This document shows, in pieces, positions 11,001 through 22,037 of a DNA stretch of 64,000 bases; positions within the stretch are counted from its first letter, which is position 1; the number at the start of each line of letters is the position of its first letter. Position numbers and translations under genes: made by a program. The stretch spans positions 62,001 through 126,000 of the forward strand of contig JBAKBP010004445.1 in the NCBI GenBank assembly GCA_037953745.1. The letters are read 5' to 3'. Source of the DNA: Lithodes maja. Lineage: Eukaryota; Arthropoda; Malacostraca; Decapoda; Lithodidae. Below the pieces are notes generated by a model, which saw only the letters and a program-made list of their open reading frames with translations, had not been told where the DNA came from and made no database searches.

Positions 11001-11802
11001 CGTCTATAGTGAGAATGGTACCATACAGATCCACCCTAAGCCTTCGTTTCCGATGTCGCCAATTGGCTAATAATACAGACTACACACACATCCACAGCCA
11101 TTCCAACGATACATATAACACCTACACATATAGGAGGCGGGAAATAACGAGCATGCTCACTCCCGCAATACAACTAGAGTAAGTACAACTAGAGTAAGTA
11201 CACACTGTCCACTCTCTCTCTCCTACTGCCCCTCGACTCTACTAATTATACCTAGCTATCTCAAAGTAAATATCTACAGACACGGTCCCGTGACATCCGT
11301 CCCCACCAACATTGATTTTACTCCGCTAAAAACACCTAGCGTCAATCAAAGTTTCGTCCATATTGTAGTATGAAGCTAATGGTCACCGGTGCATGCAATG
11401 GTCATCCTTGAGTAGAAACAAAACCTCAGCATTTACATTATAATTTCCACTGAAAGGGGAAAACTCTTGGGGTAGCATTCTGAGCCAGTGACAAGATCCT
11501 GATGGCAACCCACCTAATTACAATTAAAGCTAGTGGCAAACCCACTCATTTACATAGAAACACAAGTTAGGCTATTGTTATGTACAAAGGAGTACAAAGG
11601 AAATCAAGCAACAACAGGTCTAGTGACCCTTCTAGGCTGCTTGTCCTCCAAAACACTGAGGATCAAGTGTCCAAACAGTGGTTTAGAGTGGGTAAGGGAA
11701 CATTGGAAAGGGAACTACTGCCCTAGAACTAATGTCCGTGGCAGGATTAGGAAGTTAGTAGGGGACAGATGGGTTAGTAACTGAGGGGGGTATACAATAA
11801 AG
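11001..11802. repeat. Mostly unassigned; dispersed repeat at about 11583-11680
   Basis: The only recognisable item is the stretch starting TACAAAGGAGTACAAAGGAA at about 11582, which recurs at about 48731-48830 followed by related sequence. In both places it lies beside LINE sequence, so it may be part of a LINE or SINE. The rest shows no coding or RNA signal. Confidence 0.5.
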
Positions 11803-13610
11803 TTATTCATTTACAAACGCAGTCAGTCGCGGGTTTGATGCGAGATATTTGTCTAAGCGGAGTTTAAATGAATCAACGGTGCTGCAGTCTATAACGTCTC
11901 GGGGAAGCCCATTCCACAAGTTGACAACTCGATTGAAGAAGAAATTCTTAGATTCGTGTGAGTTAAAAGATTTACCAATAATTTTGCAACCGTTTCCCCG
12001 CGTGTAATTAGATTGGTCGATAGTGAAGTACTTACTACAGTTCATATTGTCGATGCCTTTGATGATTTTGAACACTTGAATTAAGTCGCCTCTTAATCTG
12101 CGCTGGGTTAAAGGAAATAGATTTAATTCTCTAAGACGCTCTTCGTATGGTTTGTTCTTTAGGCTTGGTATCATTTTGGTAACTCTACGTTGAACTCGTT
12201 CTAGCTTGTTTATATCTTTTTGGTAATAAGGGCACCAGGATTGAACGCAGTATTCCAGAAGAGGGCGGACTAAGGAATTGTAAAGGGTTAGGATAACATC
12301 TTTGGATTTATGCTCAAATGACCTGCCTATAAAGCCAATTATTTTGTTTGCCTTCTTAACAACTTCTGAACATTGTTGACTCGGTTTTAGGTTACTCGAT
12401 ATTGTTACTCCCAGATCGGTTTCTTTGTTTACATTCTTAAGCTGAGTGCCATTCATCGAATAGTTTGCTTTCTCATTTAGGTATCCGATATGTAGTACTT
12501 TACATTTATCCGCATTGAAACTCATTTGCCAAATTTGGGCCCAACATGACAATTTATCTAGATTGTGTTGCATATCGTCAACTTGTTCTTTTGAGAGTAC
12601 GCTATTTGCAATTTTTGTATCGTCAGCAAATTTCGAGACTGTACAGGTGAGACCCTCATCTATGTCGTTGATGTAAATTAGAAAGAGAATTGGTCCTAGT
12701 ACCGATCCCTGGGGTACCCCACTACTTACATTGGTCCATTTAGATGCCTTACCGTTTATGACTACTCTTTGCTTTCTGTCGCTGAGCCAATTTTCTATCC
12801 ATTTCAACACACCGTCTTGTATTCCATGCGCTTTTAGTTTTAGCAGTAATCGTTTGTGGGGAACTTTGTCAAAGGCCTTTTGAAAATCAAGGTATATAAT
12901 ATCTACAGCTTTACTCTCATCGTAGAGGTTGAAGATATCGTGGAAGAAGTCTAAGAGGTTTGTTAAACAGGAACGTTTTTTACGAAAGCCGTGTTGAGTA
13001 TCTTTAAGTAAGTTATTTGCCTCTAAGTGATTTACGAGTCTGTCTCTTATGACCGTTTCTAGCATTTTACATACAATTGAGGTTAAGCTAATTGGACGAT
13101 AGTTACTGGGTAGGGATTTGCTGCCTTTTTTGAATATCGGTGTTACGTTGGCTAGCTTCCACTGATCAGGCATAGTCCCAGACTGCAAGGATTCATTGAA
13201 TAGCAATGTCAGTGGTTTGGAGAGCTCATCCTTAGCTTCCTTTAGAACTCTAGGTGAGATTGTATCAGGTCCAGGCGTTTTATTTACCTTGAGTTTATCT
13301 AAACAATTCAATACTTCTCTCTCTGTAACGGTGATATTGCTTAGAACATCTGAATTATCAATCTGAATCGGCGATGGTGTAGGGATATCACTGAGGTCTT
13401 CGGTTGTAAAAACTGATGCAAAGAAGGTATTGAGGGCATTACTCATTTGTACTTCATCTTTGGTGTATTCTCCATTTTCATCGACTAACGGTCCAACAGT
13501 TGAAGTAACTACTTTTTTCTTTCTGATATAACTATAGAATTCTTTCGGGTTTGTTTTACTTTGATTCGCAACATGTAACTCCAGGGTCTTTTTACTTTGC
13601 TTAATTAATT
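11803..13610 (-). CDS. LINE-2 copy a: CR1-like reverse transcriptase, 5'-truncated
   Basis: A 547-codon uninterrupted frame from ATG 13446 to the stop at 11803 extends upstream in the same frame to about 13605 (FYSYIRKKK, GPLVDENGEY). Motifs in order: NKTPGPDTISP and YRPISLTSIVCKMLE (fingers), HGFRKKRSC, YLDFQKAFD with the first catalytic Asp, SSGVPQGSVLGP, then FADDTK with the catalytic Asp pair, followed by the thumb (VRPLLEYC, RRVTKMIP). The spectrum is CR1-like. It would copy its RNA at a nicked target. The endonuclease domain and 5' end are missing, the usual 5' truncation. The intact RT suggests a fairly recent insertion, apparently into the 3' side of decayed element E. LINE-2 copy b at 50392-51000 is a second, more decayed copy. 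Confidence 0.85.
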
Positions 13611-13864
13611 AATGTAAAGAGATGTCTGACTACAAAGTGTATTTGTGACACTTGTGAGTACTGTAATGAGTTATGAATTCTTATCTTAACAGAAGTTGTT
13701 TTCCGGTTATCCAGGGACTTGATGTGGGGATCTTTGGGGTAACTTTTTGGTCTGCTTCAGCGTTGCGTCTCACCAAGCACGCCTGGTCAACTTGGTACCT
13801 GTAATGTAAGGGAGCGGAAGAATCATTGTGATCACATTTCCTCATCCCTCTCATAGGCCCGTCC

Positions 13865-14131
13865 TTATTCCTGACCCTCTTCATAAGTGTCCTCATTAGT
13901 CAACCGTGACAACCAAACAGCATCAACTTTGTTACTACCCTTAATATACCTTACCACGAAGCTGAAATGCTGCAAGAAAAGCATCCACCTCACGAGTCTG
14001 GCATTGGCATTCCTCGAGGTTTTGAGGCATGGCAGGGGCATATGATGAGTCTCGAGCGTGAAATCCCCTCCGAACAAATATAAATAGTACTTCTTAACCA
14101 CTTCTACCACCGCCAACAACTCCAGCTCCAC
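13865..14131 (-). pseudogene. Element E RNase H fragment
   Basis: An 88-residue reading frame with the typical end of a Gypsy RNase H: MELELLAVVEVVKKYYLYL, then THHMPLPCL (normally TDHxPL), LVRWMLFLQ and NKVDAVWLSRL. The usual Asp in TDH is replaced by His and the late Asp in ADxLSR is changed (AVWLSR), so catalysis would be impaired. It lies downstream of the RT fragment in the expected order, in a different frame. Past 13865 the sequence loses similarity before the LINE-2 junction near 13610. Confidence 0.75.
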
Positions 14132-14503
14132 CGTGCTGTGTACCTCAGCTCAGCCCCTTTGAGCCGCCTACTGTGGTATGCAATGGGAAATACCTCTCCA
14201 TCCTTCTGCATAAGGACCGCCCTCACTGCATCCTGTGAAGCATCAGTGCACTAAACGAATGGCAATGAAAAGTCCAGGAGTTGCAGGATGGGTTCCTTGT
14301 AGAGTTGAATCTTTAGGGCGTTGAAAGCCTCTTATTGTTCCGTACCCCACAGAACTCAGTTTGGAACATGCTTCATCAGTAAATTATACAACCGAGTAGC
14401 AAACTGATGTATGAATCCCCAGTAGTATTCGACCAGGCCCAGGAATGACCTGCTTCATTGTAGTGGGCCTGGGAGCATCGCGAATCTTAGAGATCTTATC
14501 AAC

Positions 14504-15060
14504 CTAACAGCCGCAATGACCATCCCCGACCAAGTGTCCAAGGTACTGTACATGTTTCTGGCCCACTTCGCACTTGCTAGGATTGACCTTCAAATTATAC
14601 TCCTGCAACCTAGACAAGACCTTCTCCAGAGTTGACAAATACTCGCAGAAAGACTGTGAGTAGACAAGTACATAATCAACAAAGATCTTCACGCCAGGTA
14701 TGTCTTGCATTACCTGACGCATTATACGGTTAAACACCGCTGGCGAATTCGTAAGACCGAAGGGCAATACAGTGTACTGGTACAACCCATCTGGTGTACC
14801 AAAAGCAGTGACCTTGCAGCTAGCTGGATCCAGAGGTATCTGGAAGAATCCTTTGGTGAGATCTAATTTGGAAAAGATCCTCGAACTTGCAAGCCTGGCA
14901 AAAATTGTACGGAGATTGCACGTGGGTTCTGCATCGACCCTTGTCAAAGCATTCAGCCGGCGGTAATCTCCTCAGATGCGTACACCGCCCTCCTTTTTCT
15001 TGACAACTACCATTGGGCTACAGTATGGTGATGAGGATTTCTCAATGATACCTGCTGACT
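14504..15060 (-). pseudogene. Element E reverse transcriptase fragment, active site mutated
   Basis: The 148-codon frame from 14947 carries a Gypsy RT palm: FSKLDLTKGFFQIPL, FGLTNSPAVFNRIM and a catalytic loop FVDYVLVYS, where FVDD is expected. The second catalytic Asp has become Tyr, which should abolish polymerisation. Upstream to about 15060 the pattern continues (SPMVVVKKKEGG, then DYRRLN), interrupted by an in-frame TGA near 14970 where Arg is expected. The fragment ends at DGHCGC beyond the primer-grip region (YLGHLVG). It sits between the GPY/F module and the RNase H remnant. Confidence 0.8.
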
Positions 15061-15188
15061 CCATTTCTCTGATCTACTGCCCGACTTGGTCGTGCAGACG
15101 GAGCAGAATGAGATACGGTTTTACTCGTACTGGAACCGAACTGGTCAGCTCAGTGGTGTGACTCCCGACTCATGCGACTCCGGGTTGA

Positions 15189-15935
15189 TCAGAAAAAAAC
15201 ACCTCTGTACCTTCTAAGGATCGAGTCCAATTGACGCCCCTCCTGACTTGACAACTCAGCGCCCCGGCAAACCTGTGAGAGACCTTTCTCTTGCCCTATC
15301 TGGACTGTCTTGGGACCATCACCGTCAACTTCCAAGATGATTGCAGCTGCGGCTGTGACATGACCCTCACCATTAGTATAGTGACCCCTCGCCAGATATA
15401 TGGCTTCCGCTATCTCGAGAGTAGCGACCTGCCACCTCCATGAGTCTTCTATCATCGGAGCTCCACTCACTTCTCTTGTGTGGTACTTCTTGAGCATGTT
15501 GATGTGGAAACTCTTCTTTAGGTTTCCGACCTGAACGATGTTGTTGACGTCTAATGCCCTCTTAATCACCGTGTATGAACCCTTCCATTGGGCCAGCAGT
15601 GTGTTATGGGCAGTGGGCAGAAGGACCAAGCATTTGCTACCTTGCTCCAATCTGCGCACCTTACCCTTCTTATCGAAGTCTGGCTTCTGCACCTCCCTCG
15701 ACTTAGTCAGCTCGATTTTGGCTAGTTCACATGTTGACTTCAGCCTTTCAGCCAGATCGAGAACATAGGTGTAAGTGGTCTTTGCTTCCACGCTGGGCTC
15801 GTCACTGCCCACAGCTCTCGCAGCACCGGCAACGGACCCCTGACTGCACGACTGTACACAAGCACGAAGGGAGAGAACTTCAACGAACTCTGGGGAGCCT
15901 CCTGGTATGCAAGGAGCAACGGAGCAATGAACCTA
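15189..15935 (-). pseudogene. Element E integrase C-terminal region with GPY/F module
   Basis: The 207-codon frame from 15812 contains the post-core GPY/F-type module (VRRLEQGSKCLVLLP, LLAQWKGSYTVIKR, HINMLKKYHTR), and then the spacer leading into RT (LDSILRRYRGVFF). In another frame, 15935-15812 gives AYQEAPQSSLKFSPFVLVY, the end of an integrase core. HHCC finger and DDE residues are absent. The stop at 15189 probably reflects a small frameshift just before the RT domain. The module tethers integrase activity in the family; here it is only a relic showing that IN preceded RT. Confidence 0.75.
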
Positions 15936-15937
15936 GG

Positions 15938-16738
15938 CTATTCCTTTGATTGGTCGGCTGTCATCCGCCGCAGTATATTTGGAGCTGACTTCTCAAACTG
16001 CGTTCGCAGGAAGAGATCACATAACCCGTCTCTGATGTCGGAAGTCTTATCTTTGTTTACCCAGACATCCAGATAACCCTCAAGTCTAGCTAAGAACTGG
16101 GTATTGGTTTCCTGTTCAGCTAGCCTGGCTGACATTAATTGTCATCGGGCAGCTTGTGCCTTGAGCCCGTATGCCTCGATCAACGCAGTCTTCATATCGG
16201 CATAGCTGTAATTGTCGGACCCTAAACTATTCGACAGTGCGAGTGTCGGACCCTCAAAAAGTGAAAGGAATTGCATTTCCTTGGCTGCCGCGTCGAAAGC
16301 ATACGCCACCGCGATTCATTCGAACCTCCTTATGAAGGGCTCTATATCGTCACCCTCCTTATACATGGGCTGCTTGATGCGTGGCAACCCCATAGGAGTC
16401 TCCCCAATACCATTGATACTCCGACCCCTTGCTTGAGTTTCGGCAAGATCGAGCCTCATATGATGCTCTCTCGCTGCCTCTTTCATCTTTTCCTTATGGG
16501 CCTCCCTTTGGGCCTTCCTTGCCCTCTCAGCCATAGCTGTCTCGTGTTCCCTCATAGCTGCCTCGTGTTCCCTCGCTTCCTTAGCCTCCTCCCAATCCTG
16601 TCCTCGTTTCTCCCTCTCCCTCTCCCTCTCCGTCTTTTCTTCCTCCTCCTCTTTGTGTTGGTTTACATAAACCACAATCCTTTCGTCTGTGAGGCCAGAA
16701 GAAGATGCTTCTTCATAGATCTCCTTAATTGACGACAT
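15938..16738 (-). pseudogene. Element E gag
   Basis: ATG at 16738 opens a 140-residue frame: MSSIKEIYEEASSSG, a very charged coiled coil (KEEEEEKTEREREREKRG, followed by repeated EHEAAMREHETAMAER), and MYKEGDDIEPFIRRFE, a typical start of the capsid-like core. After a frameshift, 16135-15938 supplies another gag-core piece (FLARLEGYLDVWVNKDK, DLFLRTQFEKSAPNILRRM). It then breaks abruptly into integrase C-terminal sequence. The zinc knuckle and protease are deleted. Not related at sequence level to the gags of A-D. Confidence 0.7.
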
Positions 16739-17114
16739 TGTACCACTCGAAATAGCACCGTAAGGAACAAGGAAACAAACAAGCCCTGTCCTATCAGCCT
16801 AATCTGTGATGAATACCGAACAACTAGGGAATGTTAAGATAGCACGGTTCCGTTACTTCTGGAGCAGGTTTATTGAAGGAGGAAATAAAGGAAGGAATAG
16901 ACAAGAGAAACAATGGATTTAAACAGAGTGGAACACAAGGAAAAACAAAATTCTCGCCCGACACACAACTTACCCCTAAACAACAACTGCGCAAGAATTA
17001 CGATACCAGAGTGGAAGGGGAAAAAAAACGACCAACAGTCAGATTACAACCACTTTCCCTCTTACAAACGATATCCCCAATCGGATCGACGCATACTAGA
17101 ATGCAGGGAAAGGG

Positions 17115-18933
17115 TGTGACGCTCACCGCTTCCCCCAGAACCGCATGGCTTACTCGCTAGAACTCGCCAGGGCAGAGAATGTAGCTACAGTCTACCTATC
17201 ATTGTGTACTTTCCTTCTCGAGAAAGCTTGTGTTGCAGACAGTTCAGAACTGTTCTTTATTTTCGTCTGTCACAATCCTTTCTATTTTATTTAGTCAATT
17301 GAAAGTATTGTGTTAAGTGGTTGAATGATGGGAAGGTGAGCGGGAGAGAGAGAGAGAGAGAGAGACCAGGTGGTGTGACTTGGTGGTGAGTGTGGCGCGT
17401 GGCTGGCCCCCTTACATAGGCCTCGCGGGATTCGTTGCCTCCTTCCTAACACGGCCTACTAGGCGGCTGCTTACTGGGCGACTGTCGCGCGCCCTCGTGC
17501 CATTCCTGTGAACTGGGACTCCAGCCATGCGGTCCCTGGAAATATCCTTGTCAGATCCGTCCCAGACAGCATACTCTAAGCATCTCCCATGAACTGTTCC
17601 ACACTCTTGTCTTAGAACCTTTCTCTCCTACTGCCTCTATCATTTCCACTACTTCCTCACCTTTTATTAATATCAATCCCCCTCTGGTTCCCTGCATCCA
17701 CACCTTGAATTGGTGGCCAGACTGTATTATATGCTGGATCTCACATTTCTTATGTAACTAGGCTAAGGTTGAAGATAGTCATTGTCTTTTTGGGAGATTG
17801 TATTGCTCGGACTGTCTCCATCAATCACTAATGTTCTACAGGGTTAAATAATGCTAGACTAGGGATCAGGTACCTTGCTGTTGGTGTTTTCACTGTGTGT
17901 AGGCTACTTTTGAGCTGCGCGACACTACGGATTCTGTGGGTTACCTGGGTGGATCTTTTGTCTGTGTACCTTGGAGTTTAGACTGTGTAGTGCGTGAGGG
18001 CTGCTTGCCTAATCCACCCAACACTGTTCTAACTCTATTTGCTCTTACTTTTGAGGGTCGCCAGGAGGGTACTCGATACTTGTGATCGAGAATCCTCAAG
18101 AGAGCACCCCTTCATATTAACGTAATCAGGCTGCACAGACCCAAGGTCCACACTAGGCTAGGAGCTGCCTTGCTCCACCAGAATTCTGTACCTTTGCGCA
18201 TCCCAGCTAGACTTTATTAACCCGGGTAGACATTAGCTGGATTAGATCATATACTCTTTTATGCATACCCATTATTTCTACACAAGCATTTTGAGGTCTA
18301 GGTTGCTGTAGAGAGACACAACCAGCATAGACCGGTTTTGTTAATAGGAGTACTACTTTTTCGTGGCGAGCATTATTACTGTTGCACCGCTTATAATATT
18401 CTTGTGTCCAATAACATTGTAGGTCCAGCCTTTTTGTGTATTTAGCCTACACGTGCATTGTCCTGCCTCCTGCTATTTTGTGGTTCCATTTCCGATACAT
18501 TCTTCTTAGTAGCATCCGACATTATTCAGAAGATTCCTTGTTCGGTGCTTGAGGACTTTACAACACTTTCTTTCATAAAGGAGTGACAGATATTATTGGT
18601 TAAAGTAACGTTAAGTAAACCTTCTTCTTGTTTGCATTAGATCACTCTTGTGATTTAATTAGGTTAACTATCTTTTCCTTGTGTACCATAACTAAGCAAC
18701 CCTATGCTATAGGTAAGAGGCTGTTTCAGAGAACATCAGCCTATAGTAGAAGCACATAGATACTGAGAGTTAAGATACCCTGCTATCGCAGATATAACTC
18801 TGGAGGGTATATGTGTTCTTTGTTCGAAGGGATTATATATCAGGGGTTGGATCTAGCGTTTCCGTTGTTGCATTTATGCCAGTCTAGTCCAATGTATAAG
18901 AGCCACTGATTTATACGAGACCCGATCGTAACA
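17115..18933 (+). repeat. 5' LTR of element C
   Basis: 1819 bp, TGTGACGCTCACC...GATCGTAACA. Contains a (GA)n run near 17344, the conserved hairpin at 18065-18097, and AAGAGCCACTG near the 3' end. Related at lower identity to solo LTR F. Confidence 0.93.
18065..18097 (+). other. Conserved LTR hairpin, element C 5' LTR
   Basis: Arms GAGGGTACTCGAT and ATCGAGAATCCTC pair with one A-A mismatch at position 7 and one G-T pair; loop ACTTGTG. Flanked by CGCCAG and AAGAGAGC. Confidence 0.72.
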
Positions 18934-18935
18934 AA

Positions 18936-18953
18936 TGGCGACCTAGCTCAGGA
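18936..18953 (+). other. Primer-binding site of element C
   Basis: TGGCGACCTAGCTCAGGA, two bases after the LTR end. Identical to element D over 18 bases. Confidence 0.65.
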
Positions 18954-19187
18954 TTTGGTGAACTGACATATAATTGCAGGTTATGTGCAGATTTTTCTCA
19001 CAGTTTAGGCAGTGAACATTTGTTGATTTTGTGGAATATTTTTTGAGGACATGCAAGAATTATTTTTTTAGCAAAGTAATATAGCACTTAAGCGGTCTCC
19101 GAGAATTTTTTATTGTGAATATTGTGGTATAAGAGTTTGGGGTACTTCTTTTTAGTGTATCAAAGTGAAAAATCTTCAGTGAGCATC

Positions 19188-22037
19188 ATGTCTTATAGCG
19201 GATCAGTGCAGGATGAGGACACAGTACGTGATGTAGAAGCTGAGGAGCAGCAGCAGGGGCAGGTTGTTAACTTGGTGAACAGTGAGGAGGATGCAAGGAA
19301 TTTTTTACAATGGCCTGTTACTTCTGACCGGTTGGTGGGTATGAATCGGTACGGTCTCCAGTGCTTAGCCGCAGCTATCGGTCATGTATGTACTAGTGGC
19401 ATGACCAAGGATGACCTGATGACGTGTGTGCTGGGTGGGGTGACTGGCGTACGAGGTAGGGTGAGTGCTCAGAGCCCTTTGGCCGAGCTTCCCCTTCACT
19501 CGACTCCCAATCCTCCTATTGGAGTACCGACCCTGAGCACGCTTCCGCAGGTGGGTAGTGACTGGCAGGGTGGTTTGCCCCTGGGGGGATAACCGGGTAT
19601 TTCTAACATCATTGCATCTCCTCCTCCTCCTCAAGGTTTGACCCCGGAGATGCTCTTTCAACTCGAGATGGCAAAGATGCAACATCAGAGTCAACAGCAG
19701 ATAGAGCTAGCTAAGATAGAAGAGAGAAAAGAGCTGGCTAGGATGCAGCAACAGACGAGGGAAGCTGAGCTTAGGACTGAACTAGAATCTACAAGATACT
19801 GTGCCGACATGGATTTAGAGAAGTCTCGTGTTGAGACGACGGGACAGCGACTCGGTACTGGAAACCGTGCGCATGATCAGTCTCTGTCGCACCTTCTCAA
19901 ACTGGTCCCTGTATTTGACGAGTCTGGTGTCACAGAGTTTTTCAATAGATTTGAGAAGAAGTGTCGGGAGCATCAGTGGCCTGAAGTTAAGTGGGCGGCC
20001 CTTGTGTCCTCTAGACTCGTAGGTAAAGGGCTCAAGGCTTATGATGCACTGCCTTTGGAGTCCTGCGTTGTTTATGAGGAGCTCAAGGAGGCTGTCCTGC
20101 GGGCATGTGAGCTACAACCCGAGACATATAGGTTAAAGTTTCGGGGTGTGACTAAGGGGCGAGACAGTACCTTCTTGGAGCACGCCCGGGACCTGTCCGA
20201 CGCTATGGGAAACTGGCTCAGATCAGAGAAGACAACTACGTTTGATGAGATGAAACAGTTGATGCTTCTAGAGCAGTTTTATAAGTGTACGGGTGGCGAC
20301 TTGACTTTAAACCTTAAAGAGAAGAACCCAAGAACTCTCGTAGAAGCAGCAGAGATGGCTGATCGTCGGTTGTCACTAATTCGGGGGTGCGGCTCTGCAC
20401 AGAGAAATGATGTAGGCGTTAAGGAGCGTTACCCTCCCCTTCCCCGGAATATGGACACACATAAATTTAAAAGCAATGACACCAAGACTGATCACAAACC
20501 TAGCACCGCCCAGTTTAAGATGGGTCAGGGGACTTTTACACTTCAGTATAAGTCCAAGGGGAAATTTGAGTGTTATCACTGTCACAAAGGGGGGCACATG
20601 GCAAAAGCTTGTCCGAGCAGACCTCCCACGGCGGCTGTGTCATTGGCTCGCAGCATTGGGGTGTTCCAGAAGTCTTCTGTGTTTTTAAGATCAGAGGATG
20701 GAGCACCGCCAGTGAAGAAGGATCCGGAAGGCTCGAACCCTGTCCGCGATGCCTTTTGCCACCATAGAGGGCATGGCTGCGTGAAGTGGGGGGGCAAGAA
20801 GCACGGGGTACAGCTTTTGCGTGACACAGGTGCCTCTCAGACACTCTTGAAGAATTTCACTGGTAGACCCATAAACATGGCGCGGGTAGTTGTGGTGCAG
20901 GGAGTTAATGCAACTAGGTCATACCCGCTTGTTAGAATGGAGCTTGAAGTTGACGGTGTGACTCGCGAACTGGATGTGGGAATCGTGGAGAAATTGCCTG
21001 TTGGGGGCGTCGACCTCCTTCTCGGCAATGACTTTGCGGTGCCTGCTTCTAAGGTTTCACCCTTAGTCGTTGCCGAGGAGCCGGCCGACGTGAGTAGGGA
21101 GGAACAGGAGTGGGTTGAGAAGTGTCAGGTGCAACCAATGGCGTGTGTTGTAACCAGATCTCTCGCATTCAGGGAGTCACAGCCTAACCAACAGTCTTCA
21201 AATAAGTGGAGGAACGGTCACGAGAAGGTGCTGAAAGCTGATACGGTGGAGAGTCTAGTACCAGCAGCGCTTCTCGGGGACTCAGTATTAGCACCGTTAT
21301 TAGAGTCTGGAGAAGCACCACCACCTGTCACTGAGAGTGTAGTGGCAGGGCTTAAAGAGACTCAGAGGCAGCAACGGTATACACGGAGAGAGCAACGGGA
21401 TGCAAAGTTCGATGTTGGGGGAGGGCATGAGTTGTTTCGCAAACACTTAGACAGGCTAGCTCCCTCAGATATTCGCAAATTGCAGCTAGAAGACCCGGAG
21501 GTTCTAAAGTGTAGTGACGGTGCTGTCGAACTTGAGAGTAGAGAACGAATGTTGCGTAGTCTGGAGTTGGCTGGCCGCAATCTGGTAGGCTCTCAGGCCC
21601 TCATGAAGGACAGGTACGACCACAAGGTGAAACTCAGGGAGTTTCACGTGGGTCAGGAGGTGTTGATACTACTCCCTCTTGTAGGTCACCCCTTATCCGC
21701 AAAGTACGCTGGTCCTTATAGGGTAGCAGAGAAGCTCTCGGACTTAGATTACCTGGTGGCCACTCCAGACAGGCGTAAGAGGAATCAGTTATGTCATGTC
21801 AACCTGATGAAGGAGTATGTGAGGCGCCCAACTGATCCTCTCACTGTCCCCGTGATGACTTTCAGCAGTCGAGGTGGAGAAGGAGAACGGGACAGTCATG
21901 CGCAGGTGGATGACAACTGGGATTATCATGTTTCTGCAGATCAGTGGGCGGGAAACACGAGACAGGCGGCTCATGAGGCTTTGCAACACCTACCTGAGCA
22001 ACAGCGTGTGGCTGTCGAGCGCCTATTTTGTTTATAA
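19188..22037 (+). pseudogene. Element C gag-protease-GPY/F frame, integrase core deleted, two stops
   Basis: ATG at 19188 (MSYSGSVQDED). Codon 135 is an in-frame TAA (19590). The frame continues as ASPPPPQGLTPEMLFQLEMAKM, a Q- and E-rich coiled coil, the gag core (YRLKFRGVTKGRDS), a CCHC knuckle CYHCHKGGHM at about 461, protease LLRDTGASQTLL near 545, and LLLGNDF. Near 21535 the sequence jumps from ELES directly to SRERMLRSLELAG, which in element B follows the integrase. About 290 codons holding the HHCC finger and DDE core are missing, in frame. Then the GPY/F module (SAKYAGPYRVAEKL) and a TAA at 22035, codon 950. RT follows in the same frame. The product could not integrate by itself. Confidence 0.9.

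Larger units (their letters stand above)
13620..17114 (-). mobile_element. Decayed Gypsy element E (second IN-before-RT family)
   Basis: Minus-strand remnants in order: gag (16738-15938), integrase C-terminal region and GPY/F module (15935-15189), RT (about 15060-14504) and RNase H (14131-13865). Integrase-derived sequence therefore precedes RT, as in A-D, but the proteins belong to a different family. Many stops and frameshifts and a large deletion make it dead. Element C is inserted at 17115, probably in E's 5' untranslated or LTR region, so E probably resumes at 25673. E's own LTR ends could not be found. Confidence 0.75.

Noticed and set aside
16739..17114. Part of element C
   Set aside because: C's LTR starts at 17115 with its target duplication, and the sequence before it is the leader or LTR side of element E.
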